DNA from: Streptomyces rimosus
GTDB lineage: Bacteria; Actinomycetota; Actinomycetes; Streptomycetales; Streptomycetaceae
DNA: 64,000 bases
Direction of reading: 5' to 3'
Assembly: GCF_008704655.1 (NCBI RefSeq)
Contig: NZ_CP023688.1
Location: forward strand, 4,588,001-4,652,000
The notes below the pieces were generated by a model. The model was not told the origin of the DNA, did no database searches, and worked only from the letters and a program-made list of their open reading frames with translations. Positions within the stretch are counted from its first letter, which is position 1. The number at the start of each line of letters is the position of its first letter. The translations under genes and the position numbers were made by a program. Positions 25,175-34,201 of the stretch are shown here, one piece after another.

Positions 25175-27490
25175 GTGGCCGAGGCGGCAGGGTTCCAAGG
25201 GAGTGAACGGCCGCGCGGTCGGTGGTTGCGCCGGGCCGCGGCGCTGATCGCCGGCGTGCCGCTGCTGGCGGGAATGGTGCAGATCCCGGCCGCCCCCGAA
25301 GCCCATGCCGCCGGCTCCCGCACCGTCGATGTCTCCGTCGACGCGCTGACCCCCAGCGCGCCGAAGAAGGACGACACCCTCACCGTCTCCGGGACGCTCA
25401 CCAACGGCAGCAACGCCCCGATCACCGACGCGCACGTGGGGCTGCGGCGGGGCCCCGCCCTCAACAGCCGCAGCGCCATCGACACGGCCGCCAAGCGCAC
25501 GGGCTTCTCCCCCGGAGCCGACGGCCAGGAGATCGAGAACCGCACCCAGAAGATCGACAGGCTGGACCCGGGCGTCAGCCGCACCTTCACCCTCCACGTG
25601 CCGGTCAAGGACCTCGACCTCGGTGACGACGGCGTCTACCAGCTCGGCGTCTCCCTGTCCGGCCGGTCCCAGGGTGCCTCCTACGAGCAGGTGCTCGGCA
25701 TCGAGCGGACATTCCTGCCCTGGCAGACCTCCGACGTGGGAAAGAAGACGCAGCTCACGTACCTGTGGCCGCTGATCTCCTCGACGCACCTGACCGCGGA
25801 GACCGACGCCGACGCGGAGCAGACTCCGGTCTTCCGCAACGACAACCTGGCATCGGAGATCGCCCCCGGCGGGCGGCTCCAGCAGCTCGTGGCGCTCGGC
25901 AAGGACCTCCCCGTCACCTTCGTCATCGACCCCGACGTGCTCGCCTCCGTCGACGCGATGACCAGGACGTACAAGGTCGAAGGGCCGAACGGCCCCACGG
26001 CGGGCAAGAACCAGGCGGTCGCCAAGCAGTGGTTGAAGCAGGTGGAGGAGGCGGTGAAGACCCACGAGGTCGTCGCGCTGCCCTTCGCCGACCCCGACCT
26101 GGCCTCGCTCGCGCACCGAGGTAAAGAGGTCCCCAGCGCCCTCGGGCACCTCGGCCCCGCCACGTCACTGGCGGCCAAGACCGTGGAGACGGTTCTGGGC
26201 GTCAAGGCCCGTACGGACTTCGCCTGGCCCGCCGAGGGCGCCGTGGATTCCTCGATCGTCGATGTCGCCACCTCCGGCGGCGCCCACAACATCATCGCCC
26301 GCAGCGACAGCCTCCAGGAGAACAGCCTCTCCTACAGCCCGACGGCGGCCCGTCCGATCGGCGGCGGCAACACCGCCATCGTCGCCGACGCCGGGCTGTC
26401 CACGGCGTTCGAGGGCGACCTGTCCAAGGCCGAGAACTCCACGCTCGCCATTCAGCAGTTCCTCGCCCAGAGCCTGATGATCAACGGCCAGGAGCCCGGA
26501 CAGCAGCGCAACATCGTCGTCGCGCCGCAGCGCACGCCTTCGGTCAGCCAGGCCCAGGCGATGGCAGCGGGCGTGAAGAACCTGGTGCCGGGCCGCTGGG
26601 CCGAGCAGCTAAACCTGGCGGGTGCCGCCAAGGCCGCGCCCGACCCCGGGGCCAACCGCGAGGTGCCCGCCGCGGCCGAGTACCCGGCAGCGCTGCGCAA
26701 GCAGGAACTGCCGACCGAGGGCTTCGAGGAGATCCAGGACACCCAGACCGCGCTGGACGACTTCGCGCCCGTCCTGGCCCAGCCCGGGCGTGTGGTGACG
26801 CCCTTCGGCAACGCCATCATGCGGGAGATGTCCACCGAGTGGCGGGGCGACGAGGCGGGCGCCGCGGCCTTCCGCAGCTCTGTGCGCACCTACCTCGACG
26901 GTCTGACGAAGAACGTGCAGCTGATCCAGAAGTCCCCCGCGACGCTCTCCGGGCGCAGCGCGACGATTCCGGTGACGGTGCAGAACAACCTGGTCCAGGG
27001 CGTCAAGGGACTGACGCTGGAGCTCACGTCCTCGCAGCCCAACCGGCTCGACACGGGCGAGCCGCAGGAGATCACGGTCGACGGCGGCCACAGCCAGTCG
27101 TTCAAGTTCGACACGACGGCGAACGCCAACGGTCCCGTGCAGGTGACGGCCCAGCTCTACACCTCGGACGGCAAGCCGTACGGCCGGCCGATGACCTTCC
27201 AGGTCAACGTCACCGAGATCACCTCGACGATCATGCTTGTCATCGCGGGTGGCGTTCTGCTGCTCGTCCTCGCCGGTGTCCGTATCTACCTCCAGCGCAA
27301 GCGCGCCGCGTCGGGGCGCGACGGGGACGGGACCAACGGCGACGGAACCGACGGTGACGGCGGGTCCGAGGGTGGCAACGGGGGTGACGGCACGGACGGT
27401 GACAAGCCGGTGCAGCCGGGTGACCGCGAGCCGGACACCGGTTCGGAAAGCACGGACGCGTCCGGCTCAGGTGAGAAAGTGGACCGTTGA
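25175..27490 (+). CDS. DUF6049-type secreted, membrane-anchored protein
   Basis: Protein of 771 residues, function unknown. It has an N-terminal signal peptide (about 19-45, ending APEAHAA), a large extracytoplasmic region of beta-rich and glycosidase-like folds (KDLPVTFVIDPDVLASVDAM), a C-terminal transmembrane helix (about 687-708, TIMLVIAGGVLLLVLAGVRI) and a short Asp/Gly-rich cytoplasmic tail. It starts at GTG 25175. The stop lies 46 bp before murJ, and the pseudokinase gene follows murJ, so the three probably form one operon. The conserved position beside murJ suggests a role in envelope assembly (inference). Confidence 0.8.
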   Translation: MAEAAGFQGSERPRGRWLRRAAALIAGVPLLAGMVQIPAAPEAHAAGSRTVDVSVDALTPSAPKKDDTLTVSGTLTNGSNAPITDAHVGLRRGPALNSRSAIDTAAKRTGFSPGADGQEIENRTQKIDRLDPGVSRTFTLHVPVKDLDLGDDGVYQLGVSLSGRSQGASYEQVLGIERTFLPWQTSDVGKKTQLTYLWPLISSTHLTAETDADAEQTPVFRNDNLASEIAPGGRLQQLVALGKDLPVTFVIDPDVLASVDAMTRTYKVEGPNGPTAGKNQAVAKQWLKQVEEAVKTHEVVALPFADPDLASLAHRGKEVPSALGHLGPATSLAAKTVETVLGVKARTDFAWPAEGAVDSSIVDVATSGGAHNIIARSDSLQENSLSYSPTAARPIGGGNTAIVADAGLSTAFEGDLSKAENSTLAIQQFLAQSLMINGQEPGQQRNIVVAPQRTPSVSQAQAMAAGVKNLVPGRWAEQLNLAGAAKAAPDPGANREVPAAAEYPAALRKQELPTEGFEEIQDTQTALDDFAPVLAQPGRVVTPFGNAIMREMSTEWRGDEAGAAAFRSSVRTYLDGLTKNVQLIQKSPATLSGRSATIPVTVQNNLVQGVKGLTLELTSSQPNRLDTGEPQEITVDGGHSQSFKFDTTANANGPVQVTAQLYTSDGKPYGRPMTFQVNVTEITSTIMLVIAGGVLLLVLAGVRIYLQRKRAASGRDGDGTNGDGTDGDGGSEGGNGGDGTDGDKPVQPGDREPDTGSESTDASGSGEKVDR

Positions 27491-27536
27491 TAGATGGCGG
27501 GGCCGGATGGCCGGCGACGGATGAGGTGGGGCAGCG

Positions 27537-29735
27537 ATGAATGCGCCGTACGACGGTGACCGCGGCAGGGGTGCGCACGACACCCCCGCGGGTCAGGGAC
27601 CGCCGACGCCCCAGGGGCAGCAGCCCCATGACCCGTATGTGCACGACGCGTACGCCAACGACCCCTACCGGTCGCAGGACCCCACGGCCCAGGACCCGGT
27701 CAACGACGTCTTCTACGACCGGTCCGCGCACCCCCCGCCGCCTCCCGGGCAGGCCCCGCACCCGCTCTACCAACAGCCGCCCGCCCCGCAGCACACCCCT
27801 GACCCGCAAGTGTGGGCCCCGACCCCGCCGCCCGAGCCGCAGGGCCCGACGCGGCACCTGCCGTACGGTGACGACGCCGCCACGACACAGTTCGTGGGCG
27901 TGGACGACCTGATCTCGCGGGCCGCCGACGAGCGCCGGGAGCCAGACGCCTTCGCGCACCTGTACCGGGACCAGCAGCAGCCGTACGAGCCGCAGCGCCC
28001 GATGACGCCGCAGCAGGAGCCGGTGCCGCAGGTCGCCTCCGTACCGGAGCAGCCGCCGATCCCCGCACCGGAGCCCGCGGCTCCCGCCAAGCGCTCCGGG
28101 GGGCGCGCGTCGTCGCTGCTGAAGTCCAGTGCGGTCATGGCCGCGGGCACGCTGGTCTCGCGCATCCTGGGTTTCGTCCGCAACCTCGTCATCGCCGCGG
28201 CGATCGGCGTCGGCACCCTCAACGACTCGTACCAGGTCGCCAACACCCTCCCGACGATGATCTACATCCTCGTCGGCGGCGGCGCCCTGAACGCGGTGTT
28301 CATCCCGCAGCTCGTGCGGGCCATGAAGAACGACGAGGACGGCGGCGAGGCGTACGCCAACCGCCTCCTGACGCTGGTCACCGTGCTGATGGCGGGCATC
28401 ACCACGGTCTGTGTGCTGGCGGCCCCGGTCTTCATCGGCATGATGTCGCCGAAGATCGCTTCCGATCCCGAGCAGATGGACGTCGCGGTCGCCTTCGCCC
28501 GCTACTGCCTGCCGACCATGTTCTTCATGGGAGTGCACGTGGTGCTGGGGCAGATCCTCAACGCCCGCGGGCGGTTCGGCGCGATGATGTGGACCCCGGT
28601 CCTCAACAACATCATCGTGATCGCCACGTTCGGTGCCTTCATCTGGGTCTTCGGCAGCTTCTCGCAGAGCGGTGTGAGCGCCGGCAGCGTCTCCGCCGAC
28701 GCGGTCCGGCTGCTCGGTATCGGCACGCTGCTCGGTCTGACCGTGCAGGCGCTCGCCATGTTCCCCTACCTGCGGGACGCCGGTTTCCGGCTCCGCCCGC
28801 GCTTCGACTGGCGCGGCCACGGGCTGGGGAAGGCCGCGCGGCTGGCCAAGTGGACCTTCTTCTTCGTGCTCGCCAACCAGCTCGGCCTGGTCGTGGTGAC
28901 CCAGATCGCCACCTGGGCCGGTTCGGTCGCCGAGGGCCAAGGCCACTCCGGTACGGGCATCACCGCCTACAACTACGCGCTGCAGCTGTGGCAGATGCCG
29001 CAGGCCATCATCACCGTCTCGGTCATGACCGCCGTCCTGCCGCGTATCTCACGGGCCGCCCACGACGGGGACGTCACCGCCGTACGCGACGACATCTCCT
29101 ACGGTCTGCGCACCTCTGCGGTGGCCATCGTGCCGTGCGCCTTCGCCTTCCTGGCGCTCGGAGTCCCGATGGCGACGCTGATGTTCTCCAGCGCGGGCGC
29201 CGGTGCCACCAACATCGGCTACGTGATCATGGCGTTCGGCCTGGGCCTGATTCCGTACTCCGCGCAGTACGTCATCCTGCGCGGTTTCTACGCCTACGAG
29301 GACACCCGTACGCCGTTCTTCAACACCGTGATCGTGGCCGCCGTCAACGCCGCGGTCTCCGGTCTGTGCTTCCTGGTCCTGCCGGCCCGCTGGGTCGTGG
29401 TGGGCCTCGCCGCCGCCTATGGACTGGCCTACGCCGTCGGCGTCGGCGTGGCCTGGCGGCGGCTGCGCACACGGCTGGGCGGTGACCTGGACGGACCGCA
29501 CGTCATTCGTACGTACGCCCGCCTCGCCGGGGCCTGTGTGCCCGCCGCTCTGGTCGGCGGCGCGGCCGCATACGGAATCACCCTGGCGCTCGGCAGCGGT
29601 TTCACCGGTTCCCTGGCCGCCTTGGTCGGCGGCGGTGTCACACTGATCGCCGTCTTCTTCCTCGCCGCGAAGCGGATGCGGGTCGAAGAGATGAACGCGA
29701 TGGTCGGCATGGTGCGTGCGAAGCTGGGCCGCTGA
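27537..29735 (+). CDS. murJ: Lipid II flippase MurJ
   Basis: MATE/MOP-superfamily flippase that moves lipid II to the outer face of the membrane, 732 residues. The first 190 residues are a Pro/Gln/His-rich cytoplasmic extension absent from E. coli MurJ. The membrane part begins SSAVMAAGTLVSRILGFVRN and has about 14 helices. Characteristic motifs include NTLPTMIYILVGGGALNAVF and YSAQYVILRGFYAYEDTRTPFF. The MviN-linked pseudokinase follows after 107 bp as a separate gene; in mycobacteria the equivalent domain is fused to MviN. Confidence 0.95.
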   Translation: MNAPYDGDRGRGAHDTPAGQGPPTPQGQQPHDPYVHDAYANDPYRSQDPTAQDPVNDVFYDRSAHPPPPPGQAPHPLYQQPPAPQHTPDPQVWAPTPPPEPQGPTRHLPYGDDAATTQFVGVDDLISRAADERREPDAFAHLYRDQQQPYEPQRPMTPQQEPVPQVASVPEQPPIPAPEPAAPAKRSGGRASSLLKSSAVMAAGTLVSRILGFVRNLVIAAAIGVGTLNDSYQVANTLPTMIYILVGGGALNAVFIPQLVRAMKNDEDGGEAYANRLLTLVTVLMAGITTVCVLAAPVFIGMMSPKIASDPEQMDVAVAFARYCLPTMFFMGVHVVLGQILNARGRFGAMMWTPVLNNIIVIATFGAFIWVFGSFSQSGVSAGSVSADAVRLLGIGTLLGLTVQALAMFPYLRDAGFRLRPRFDWRGHGLGKAARLAKWTFFFVLANQLGLVVVTQIATWAGSVAEGQGHSGTGITAYNYALQLWQMPQAIITVSVMTAVLPRISRAAHDGDVTAVRDDISYGLRTSAVAIVPCAFAFLALGVPMATLMFSSAGAGATNIGYVIMAFGLGLIPYSAQYVILRGFYAYEDTRTPFFNTVIVAAVNAAVSGLCFLVLPARWVVVGLAAAYGLAYAVGVGVAWRRLRTRLGGDLDGPHVIRTYARLAGACVPAALVGGAAAYGITLALGSGFTGSLAALVGGGVTLIAVFFLAAKRMRVEEMNAMVGMVRAKLGR

Positions 29736-29842
29736 TCGGGCACAACCATCGGCCGCAACCGTGTGTCGTGCATAGTGGCGGACTGTGGGCACAATTGTCT
29801 TGGCTCGTAGAGCCTGCAACGGATGGGGAGGCAGGAACGACG

Positions 29843-31567
29843 GTGGCGGAACGGAGCACGGCTGCCGTCGACGTGGCCGACACGAGCGGTGAGCAACCGC
29901 TGACCGCCCAGGCGGGACAGGCTACGAACGACGGTGCGGAGGCCGAGAGCGTAACCGGCACGGACAAGGACACCGCACGCACCGGCGATCAGCGTGCCGC
30001 GGTGACCGACACCAAGCCGCCCGAACTGCACAGCGGCCACAAGCTCGCCAGACGCTACCGCCTCGAGGAGTGCGTCACCCGTCTGGACGGATTCAGCAGC
30101 TGGCGTGCGGTCGACGAGAAACTGCGCCGTGCCGTCGGCGTACACATCCTGCCCGCCGACCACCCACGGGCCCGCCCCGTGCTGTCCGCCGCCCGCTCCG
30201 CCGCGCTGCTCGGTGACCCCCGCTTCGTGCAGGTCCTGGACGCCGTCGAGGAGAACGACCTCGTCTACGTCGTGCACGAATGGCTGCCGGACGCCACCGA
30301 GCTGACCGCCGTGCTCGCGAACGGCCCGCTCGAACCGCACGACGCCTACCAGCTCGTCAGCCAGGTCTCCCAGGCCATGGCCGCCGCCCACCGGGAGGGC
30401 CTGTCCCATCTCCGGCTCAACCCGAGTTCGGTGCTGCGGACCGAGTCCGGGCAGTACCGCATCCGGGGCCTGGCGGTGATGGCCGCGCTGCGCGGCATCA
30501 CCAGCGAGCACCCGCAGCGCACGGACACCGAGGCGATCGGCGCGCTCCTGTACGCCGCTCTGACCCAGCGCTGGCCGTACGAGAGCGACGCGTACGGCCT
30601 GTCGGGGCTGCCCAAGGACGTCGGCATGATCCCCCCGGACCAGGTACGGGCCGGCGTCCACCGCGGCCTGTCCGAGCTGGCCATGCGCGCGCTGGTCAAC
30701 GACGGTGCCACCGCGTCCCGCCAGGAGCCGGCCTGCACCACTCCGGAGGAGCTGGCGAAGGCCGTCACGGCCATACCGCGCATCCGTCCGCCGGAGACGT
30801 CCTTCACCTCGCCGCCGCCCTACCAGCGCACCGGCTACCAGCAGGGCACGTACGGCCAGCCGCCGACGCGCGCCGGCGGGGCGTCGGCGCGGACCGCACC
30901 GGTACCCACCCCGCCACCACCGCTGCAGAGCCGTACCGGCCGCGCGCTGAAGTGGTGCGTCTCCGGCCTGCTCATCGCGGCGCTGGGACTCGGGAGCTGG
31001 CAGCTGGCCGACACCCTGTTGAAGAACGAGGGCCAGGACAACCAGGAGACCACGCAGCCGGAGAGCGGGACACAGCAGAAGAAGCCCGCGCCGAAGCCGA
31101 TCGCGATCGACGACGTCACCGAGTTCTCGCCGCTCTCCAGCAGCCCCGTCGCCGGTCGGCATGATCCGCCGTCGAACGCCGTGGACGGAGACCCCAGTAC
31201 CGCTTGGATCACCGGCGAGTTCAAGGGCTGGGCGAACTTCGGCAACCTGCCGGCCCGCAAGGACGGCAGCGGTCTCGTCGTCGACCTGGGGAGCGTGAAG
31301 GAGGTCTCCAGCGTCGAGGTCAGCATGTACCGGCCGGGCCACACGGCCGAAGTGCTCGCCGCCGACCCGTCCGCGTCCAGTCCGACCACCCTCGGCGCGT
31401 TCCCGCAGCGCCTGTCGAAGCTGGAGAAGTCGGGCAACACCTTGTCCGTGAAGCTCGACAAGCCCATAAAGACGCGTTACGTCCTGGTCCACGTCACAGA
31501 GTTGCCCAGCGAGGATTCGGGCGGCGGCTACCGGGGCGGCATTTCGGAGATCAAGGTCAGCGGCTGA
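29843..31567 (+). CDS. MurJ-associated pseudokinase with C-terminal discoidin-like domain
   Basis: Membrane protein of 574 residues from the GTG at 29843, which has AGGA/GGAGG signals; an ATG 25 codons upstream does not. A protein-kinase fold spans about residues 45-265, but key residues are lost. The ATP-binding lysine region reads RAVGVHILP, the HRDLKPxN loop is replaced by HLRLNPSS, and no DFG is present (IRGLAV). It should be catalytically dead. A Pro-rich linker, one transmembrane helix (WCVSGLLIAALGLGSWQLA, about 370-390) and an extracytoplasmic galactose-binding/discoidin-like domain follow. In mycobacteria the corresponding pseudokinase recruits an FHA protein to regulate lipid II export. 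Confidence 0.82.
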   Translation: MAERSTAAVDVADTSGEQPLTAQAGQATNDGAEAESVTGTDKDTARTGDQRAAVTDTKPPELHSGHKLARRYRLEECVTRLDGFSSWRAVDEKLRRAVGVHILPADHPRARPVLSAARSAALLGDPRFVQVLDAVEENDLVYVVHEWLPDATELTAVLANGPLEPHDAYQLVSQVSQAMAAAHREGLSHLRLNPSSVLRTESGQYRIRGLAVMAALRGITSEHPQRTDTEAIGALLYAALTQRWPYESDAYGLSGLPKDVGMIPPDQVRAGVHRGLSELAMRALVNDGATASRQEPACTTPEELAKAVTAIPRIRPPETSFTSPPPYQRTGYQQGTYGQPPTRAGGASARTAPVPTPPPPLQSRTGRALKWCVSGLLIAALGLGSWQLADTLLKNEGQDNQETTQPESGTQQKKPAPKPIAIDDVTEFSPLSSSPVAGRHDPPSNAVDGDPSTAWITGEFKGWANFGNLPARKDGSGLVVDLGSVKEVSSVEVSMYRPGHTAEVLAADPSASSPTTLGAFPQRLSKLEKSGNTLSVKLDKPIKTRYVLVHVTELPSEDSGGGYRGGISEIKVSG

Positions 31568-31672
31568 CCCCTTCGATCGCTTTTCGCCGGTCCTGGAGCC
31601 GAAGAAGTGAATGGACCGGCAAGGACAATCCGGTGGGCGCTTTCGCGACCACCGGAATAAAGAGACAGCAGT

Positions 31673-31704
31673 CGGGCTCTGGCCGGTTCATCGGCCAGAG
31701 CCCG
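31673..31704. terminator. Bidirectional terminator
   Basis: A 13-bp perfect stem (CGGGCTCTGGCCG at 31673-31685 with 31692-31704), loop GTTCAT, between two convergent genes. Confidence 0.85.
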
Positions 31705-31724
31705 GTTTGCGAATACAGCGCTGT

Positions 31725-32150
31725 TCAGTTCCAGCGGGTGCAGTAGACCTTGTTGTTTCCGTAGTATCCGCAGGCACGCACCGAGTATCCCGGGCCGTCG
31801 TTCTGCAGCTTGTTGTTCGCAATCGCGGCAGTGTCGCCGGGGTCGAGGGTGAAACGCCGCTTCTGGACCAATCCCTTCCAGGTCTTCCCTCCGTTACGGG
31901 ATACATCCATCCAAAGCGCCCCCTCACTGTCGCTGTCGTTCGCCGTCATGCCGGCCATCGTCCAGTCATGGCCGTCGCCGCACCGGTAAACGAGCAGCTT
32001 CACCGTGGCATGACCGCCGTAGGTCTTCGTGGTCAGCGTCTTGCGGTGGCTGCAGCTGCCCTTGGAATACGCGGACGCCGAAGCCGGCATCGCGCCGAGG
32101 GCGATTATCGACGCCACCGCAATCAACAGCAGACGCTTGAGGTTCCTCAT
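31725..32150 (-). CDS. Small secreted cysteine-containing protein, unknown
   Basis: No family recognised. The 141-residue protein has a clear Sec signal peptide (NLKRLLLIAVASIIALGAMP, cleavage likely after ASASA near residue 27). The mature domain is about 114 residues with four Cys (33, 57, 127, 137), fit for two disulfides, and is rich in Trp, Tyr, Gly and Asn. It ends YCTRWN. Base composition is less GC-rich than its neighbours. It interrupts the usual murJ-pseudokinase to sigM order on the opposite strand, suggesting a later insertion (inference). Confidence 0.78.
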   Translation of the reverse strand: MRNLKRLLLIAVASIIALGAMPASASAYSKGSCSHRKTLTTKTYGGHATVKLLVYRCGDGHDWTMAGMTANDSDSEGALWMDVSRNGGKTWKGLVQKRRFTLDPGDTAAIANNKLQNDGPGYSVRACGYYGNNKVYCTRWN

Positions 32151-32456
32151 GAAAAGCTACTCCTGAAACTTTCTCCGCCGACGAGAAACTGAGACATGGA
32201 TGTCCGACCGGGGCCGCATTCAACGACTCCGGCGGAATAATCGGCACTCATGATCGTTTCAGTTCGTTCAGGCCTCGGCAAGTCAGCCGATAAGCGCCCT
32301 TTCATGGCGCCGAAGTGACAGCAGACCGCAACGTGTGAACCACAGGCTGCACACCTGGCCGGTAACCCGGTGCAGCACCTCACCGACGTTTACTTTCGCA
32401 GCGTGGCGGGCTTCAATGGAGCCACATATCCGCTGACCGCGCGAGCAGGGGGACCT
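32151..32456. other. Divergent promoter region, secreted protein / ECF sigma gene
   Basis: Non-coding 306 bp upstream of both genes. A GGTAAC word at 32361 resembles an ECF -35 element, but no matching -10 at the usual spacing is present, so the sigma-factor promoter is not called. No operator or RNA structure is evident. Confidence 0.45.
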
Positions 32457-33152
32457 GTGGGGCCTGAGACAGGCGGCTCTGACGTGGCGAGCGATGGAGA
32501 CCTCCTCGCACGCCACGTGGCCGGCGACCCCGACGCCTTCGGCGAGCTGGTCCGGCGGCACCGCGACCGGCTCTGGGCAGTGGCCCTCCGTACCCTCGGC
32601 GACCGGGAGGAGGCCGCGGACGCCGTCCAGGACGCACTCGTCTCCGCCTACCGCGCCGCCCACACCTTTCGCGGCCAATCGGCCGTCACGACCTGGCTGC
32701 ACCGCATCACGGTCAACGCCTGTCTTGACCGGGCCCGCAAGGCGGCCTCCCGGCGTACGTCTCCGGTAGCCGAGACGGAGCGTTTGGAGCAGCTGCTGGA
32801 GCCGCACGAGTCCGCCGCCGTACCGGCCGAGCGACAGGATCTCCACCGGGAGCTACTCCGTGCGCTGCGCACGCTGCCCGAGGAACAACGTGCCGCCCTG
32901 GTCCTCGTTGACATGCAGGGATACCCGGTGGCCGAGGCGGCCGCGATCCTCGACGTGCCCACCGGGACGGTGAAAAGCCGTTGTGCGCGAGGCCGGGCAC
33001 GATTGCTGCCGATGCTCACCCATCTGCGTTCGGAAGAAGGGGATAGCAGACCCGTCAGCCGGGGAAGGAACCGGGCGCAGGGGACATCCGTCCCAGAGGC
33101 GGCAGGGCCGAAGGACACAGATGCCGTGAAGGGCGGAGGTGGGCGCTCGTGA
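32457..33152 (+). CDS. sigM: ECF RNA polymerase sigma factor (SigM-like)
   Basis: Group 4 sigma factor of 231 residues from the GTG at 32457, preceded by AGGGGG. The sigma-2 domain spans about 15-85 (DAFGELVRRHRDRLWAVALR; DAVQDALVSAYRAA) and sigma-4 about 125-180 (LRTLPEEQRAALVLVDMQGY; TGTVKSRCARGRARLL). A polar tail follows. The stop overlaps the start of the anti-sigma gene (GTGA), the usual pairing. The order sigM-anti-sigma-trxB-trxA matches the Streptomyces sigM locus, where the response is linked to redox or envelope stress. Confidence 0.92.
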   Translation: MGPETGGSDVASDGDLLARHVAGDPDAFGELVRRHRDRLWAVALRTLGDREEAADAVQDALVSAYRAAHTFRGQSAVTTWLHRITVNACLDRARKAASRRTSPVAETERLEQLLEPHESAAVPAERQDLHRELLRALRTLPEEQRAALVLVDMQGYPVAEAAAILDVPTGTVKSRCARGRARLLPMLTHLRSEEGDSRPVSRGRNRAQGTSVPEAAGPKDTDAVKGGGGRS

Positions 33153-34084
33153 CTTCGACGACCGACACGGACGAGCACCCGGAGGTCTCCGAGATCTCCG
33201 CGCTCACGGACGGTCTGCTGTCGCCGTCCCGCACCGCTGATCTACGCGATCACCTGGCGTGCTGTGAGCTGTGCGAGGACGTACACGCCTCCCTGGAGGA
33301 GATCCGGGGACTGCTCGGCACGCTCCCCGGGCCCGCTCGTATGCCGGCCGATGTGGCGGAACGCATCGATGCGGCGCTGGCGGCCGAAGCGCTGCTCGAC
33401 TCGACCGCACCGGACCAGGACCCCGATGTTTCACGTGAAACGCCGGAGGTTACGGTCGCGGCCGTTTCACGTGAAACCGAAACAGCACCGGCCGCGTCGC
33501 CTTCCGCGCCTGTCACCCGGCCGTCCGGACACCCCCGGGCCGCCACCGGTCCGGGCCGCCAGGCGCCTGGAGCCCGATCCCGGAGCCGCCGCTGGCCGAG
33601 GGCGTTGCTCGGCGCCGCTGCCGCCGCGGCGGTCCTCAGTGTGGGCGGAGTCATCATCCAGAACATCGGCTCCGGCGGCGGGCAAGGCAATACGCAGAAG
33701 CAGCACGCCGAAACGGCAAAGCAGGGCGCCGGTGCCGCCTCTGTCCTGACGTCCGCCACCCTGGAAACGCGGGTCCACGACCTCCTCACCTCCTCGGGCA
33801 GCAAGAAGACGCCGGACGTCGGCACGCAGAGTTCCCCCGACTCCCCGCTGCGCGGCGCGACGGACACTGTTCCCTCCTGCGTCCAGCGGGGCACCGGACG
33901 GACCGAGGCCCCCTTGGCCTCCACCCGCAGCTCGTACGAGGGCCAGGACGCGTACCTCGTCGTTCTGCCGCACCCCACCGACCCCAGCCGCGTCTCCGCC
34001 TACGTCATCGCGTCCTCCTGCGTCTCCGCATCGCCGCCGGCGCCGGGGAAGGTGCTGCTGACCCACTCGTACCGGCGAGACTGA
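33149..34084 (+). CDS. rsmA: Anti-sigma factor of SigM (RsmA-like)
   Basis: Membrane-anchored regulator of 311 residues. The N-terminal domain has a His/Cys motif at 35-42 (HLACCELC), the class seen in zinc or Fe-S anti-sigma factors; the S. coelicolor homologue has been reported to bind a [2Fe-2S] cluster. One transmembrane helix lies at about 152-171 (ALLGAAAAAAVLSVGGVIIQ), followed by an extracytoplasmic domain with two Cys. Residues VSRET occur twice (about 94 and 106) because two perfect parS sites are embedded in frame. The GTG start overlaps sigM by 4 bp, implying translational coupling. Confidence 0.85.
   Translation: MTSTTDTDEHPEVSEISALTDGLLSPSRTADLRDHLACCELCEDVHASLEEIRGLLGTLPGPARMPADVAERIDAALAAEALLDSTAPDQDPDVSRETPEVTVAAVSRETETAPAASPSAPVTRPSGHPRAATGPGRQAPGARSRSRRWPRALLGAAAAAAVLSVGGVIIQNIGSGGGQGNTQKQHAETAKQGAGAASVLTSATLETRVHDLLTSSGSKKTPDVGTQSSPDSPLRGATDTVPSCVQRGTGRTEAPLASTRSSYEGQDAYLVVLPHPTDPSRVSAYVIASSCVSASPPAPGKVLLTHSYRRD
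33428..33441. other. parS site 5 (inside anti-sigma gene)
   Basis: Perfect GTTTCACGTGAAAC within the coding sequence, translated as part of DVSRETP. Confidence 0.95.
33464..33477. other. parS site 6 (inside anti-sigma gene)
   Basis: Perfect GTTTCACGTGAAAC, 36 bp after site 5 and in the same reading frame (AVSRETE). Confidence 0.95.
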
Positions 34085-34201
34085 GCCGGCGGCGAGGGCG
34101 CCGGGGCACCACGGGAATGCCTGCCCCGTAGGATCCGTTGGGTGGGGTGAGAGTTCACCGAGAGCCCCAGCAAGCAGTCGGCAGAGACAAGGAAGACACC
34201 C

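Noticed and set aside
32361..32390. ECF-type autoregulatory promoter of sigM
   Set aside because: GGTAAC is present but no CGTC-like -10 lies at the expected 16-17 bp, so the call is unsupported.
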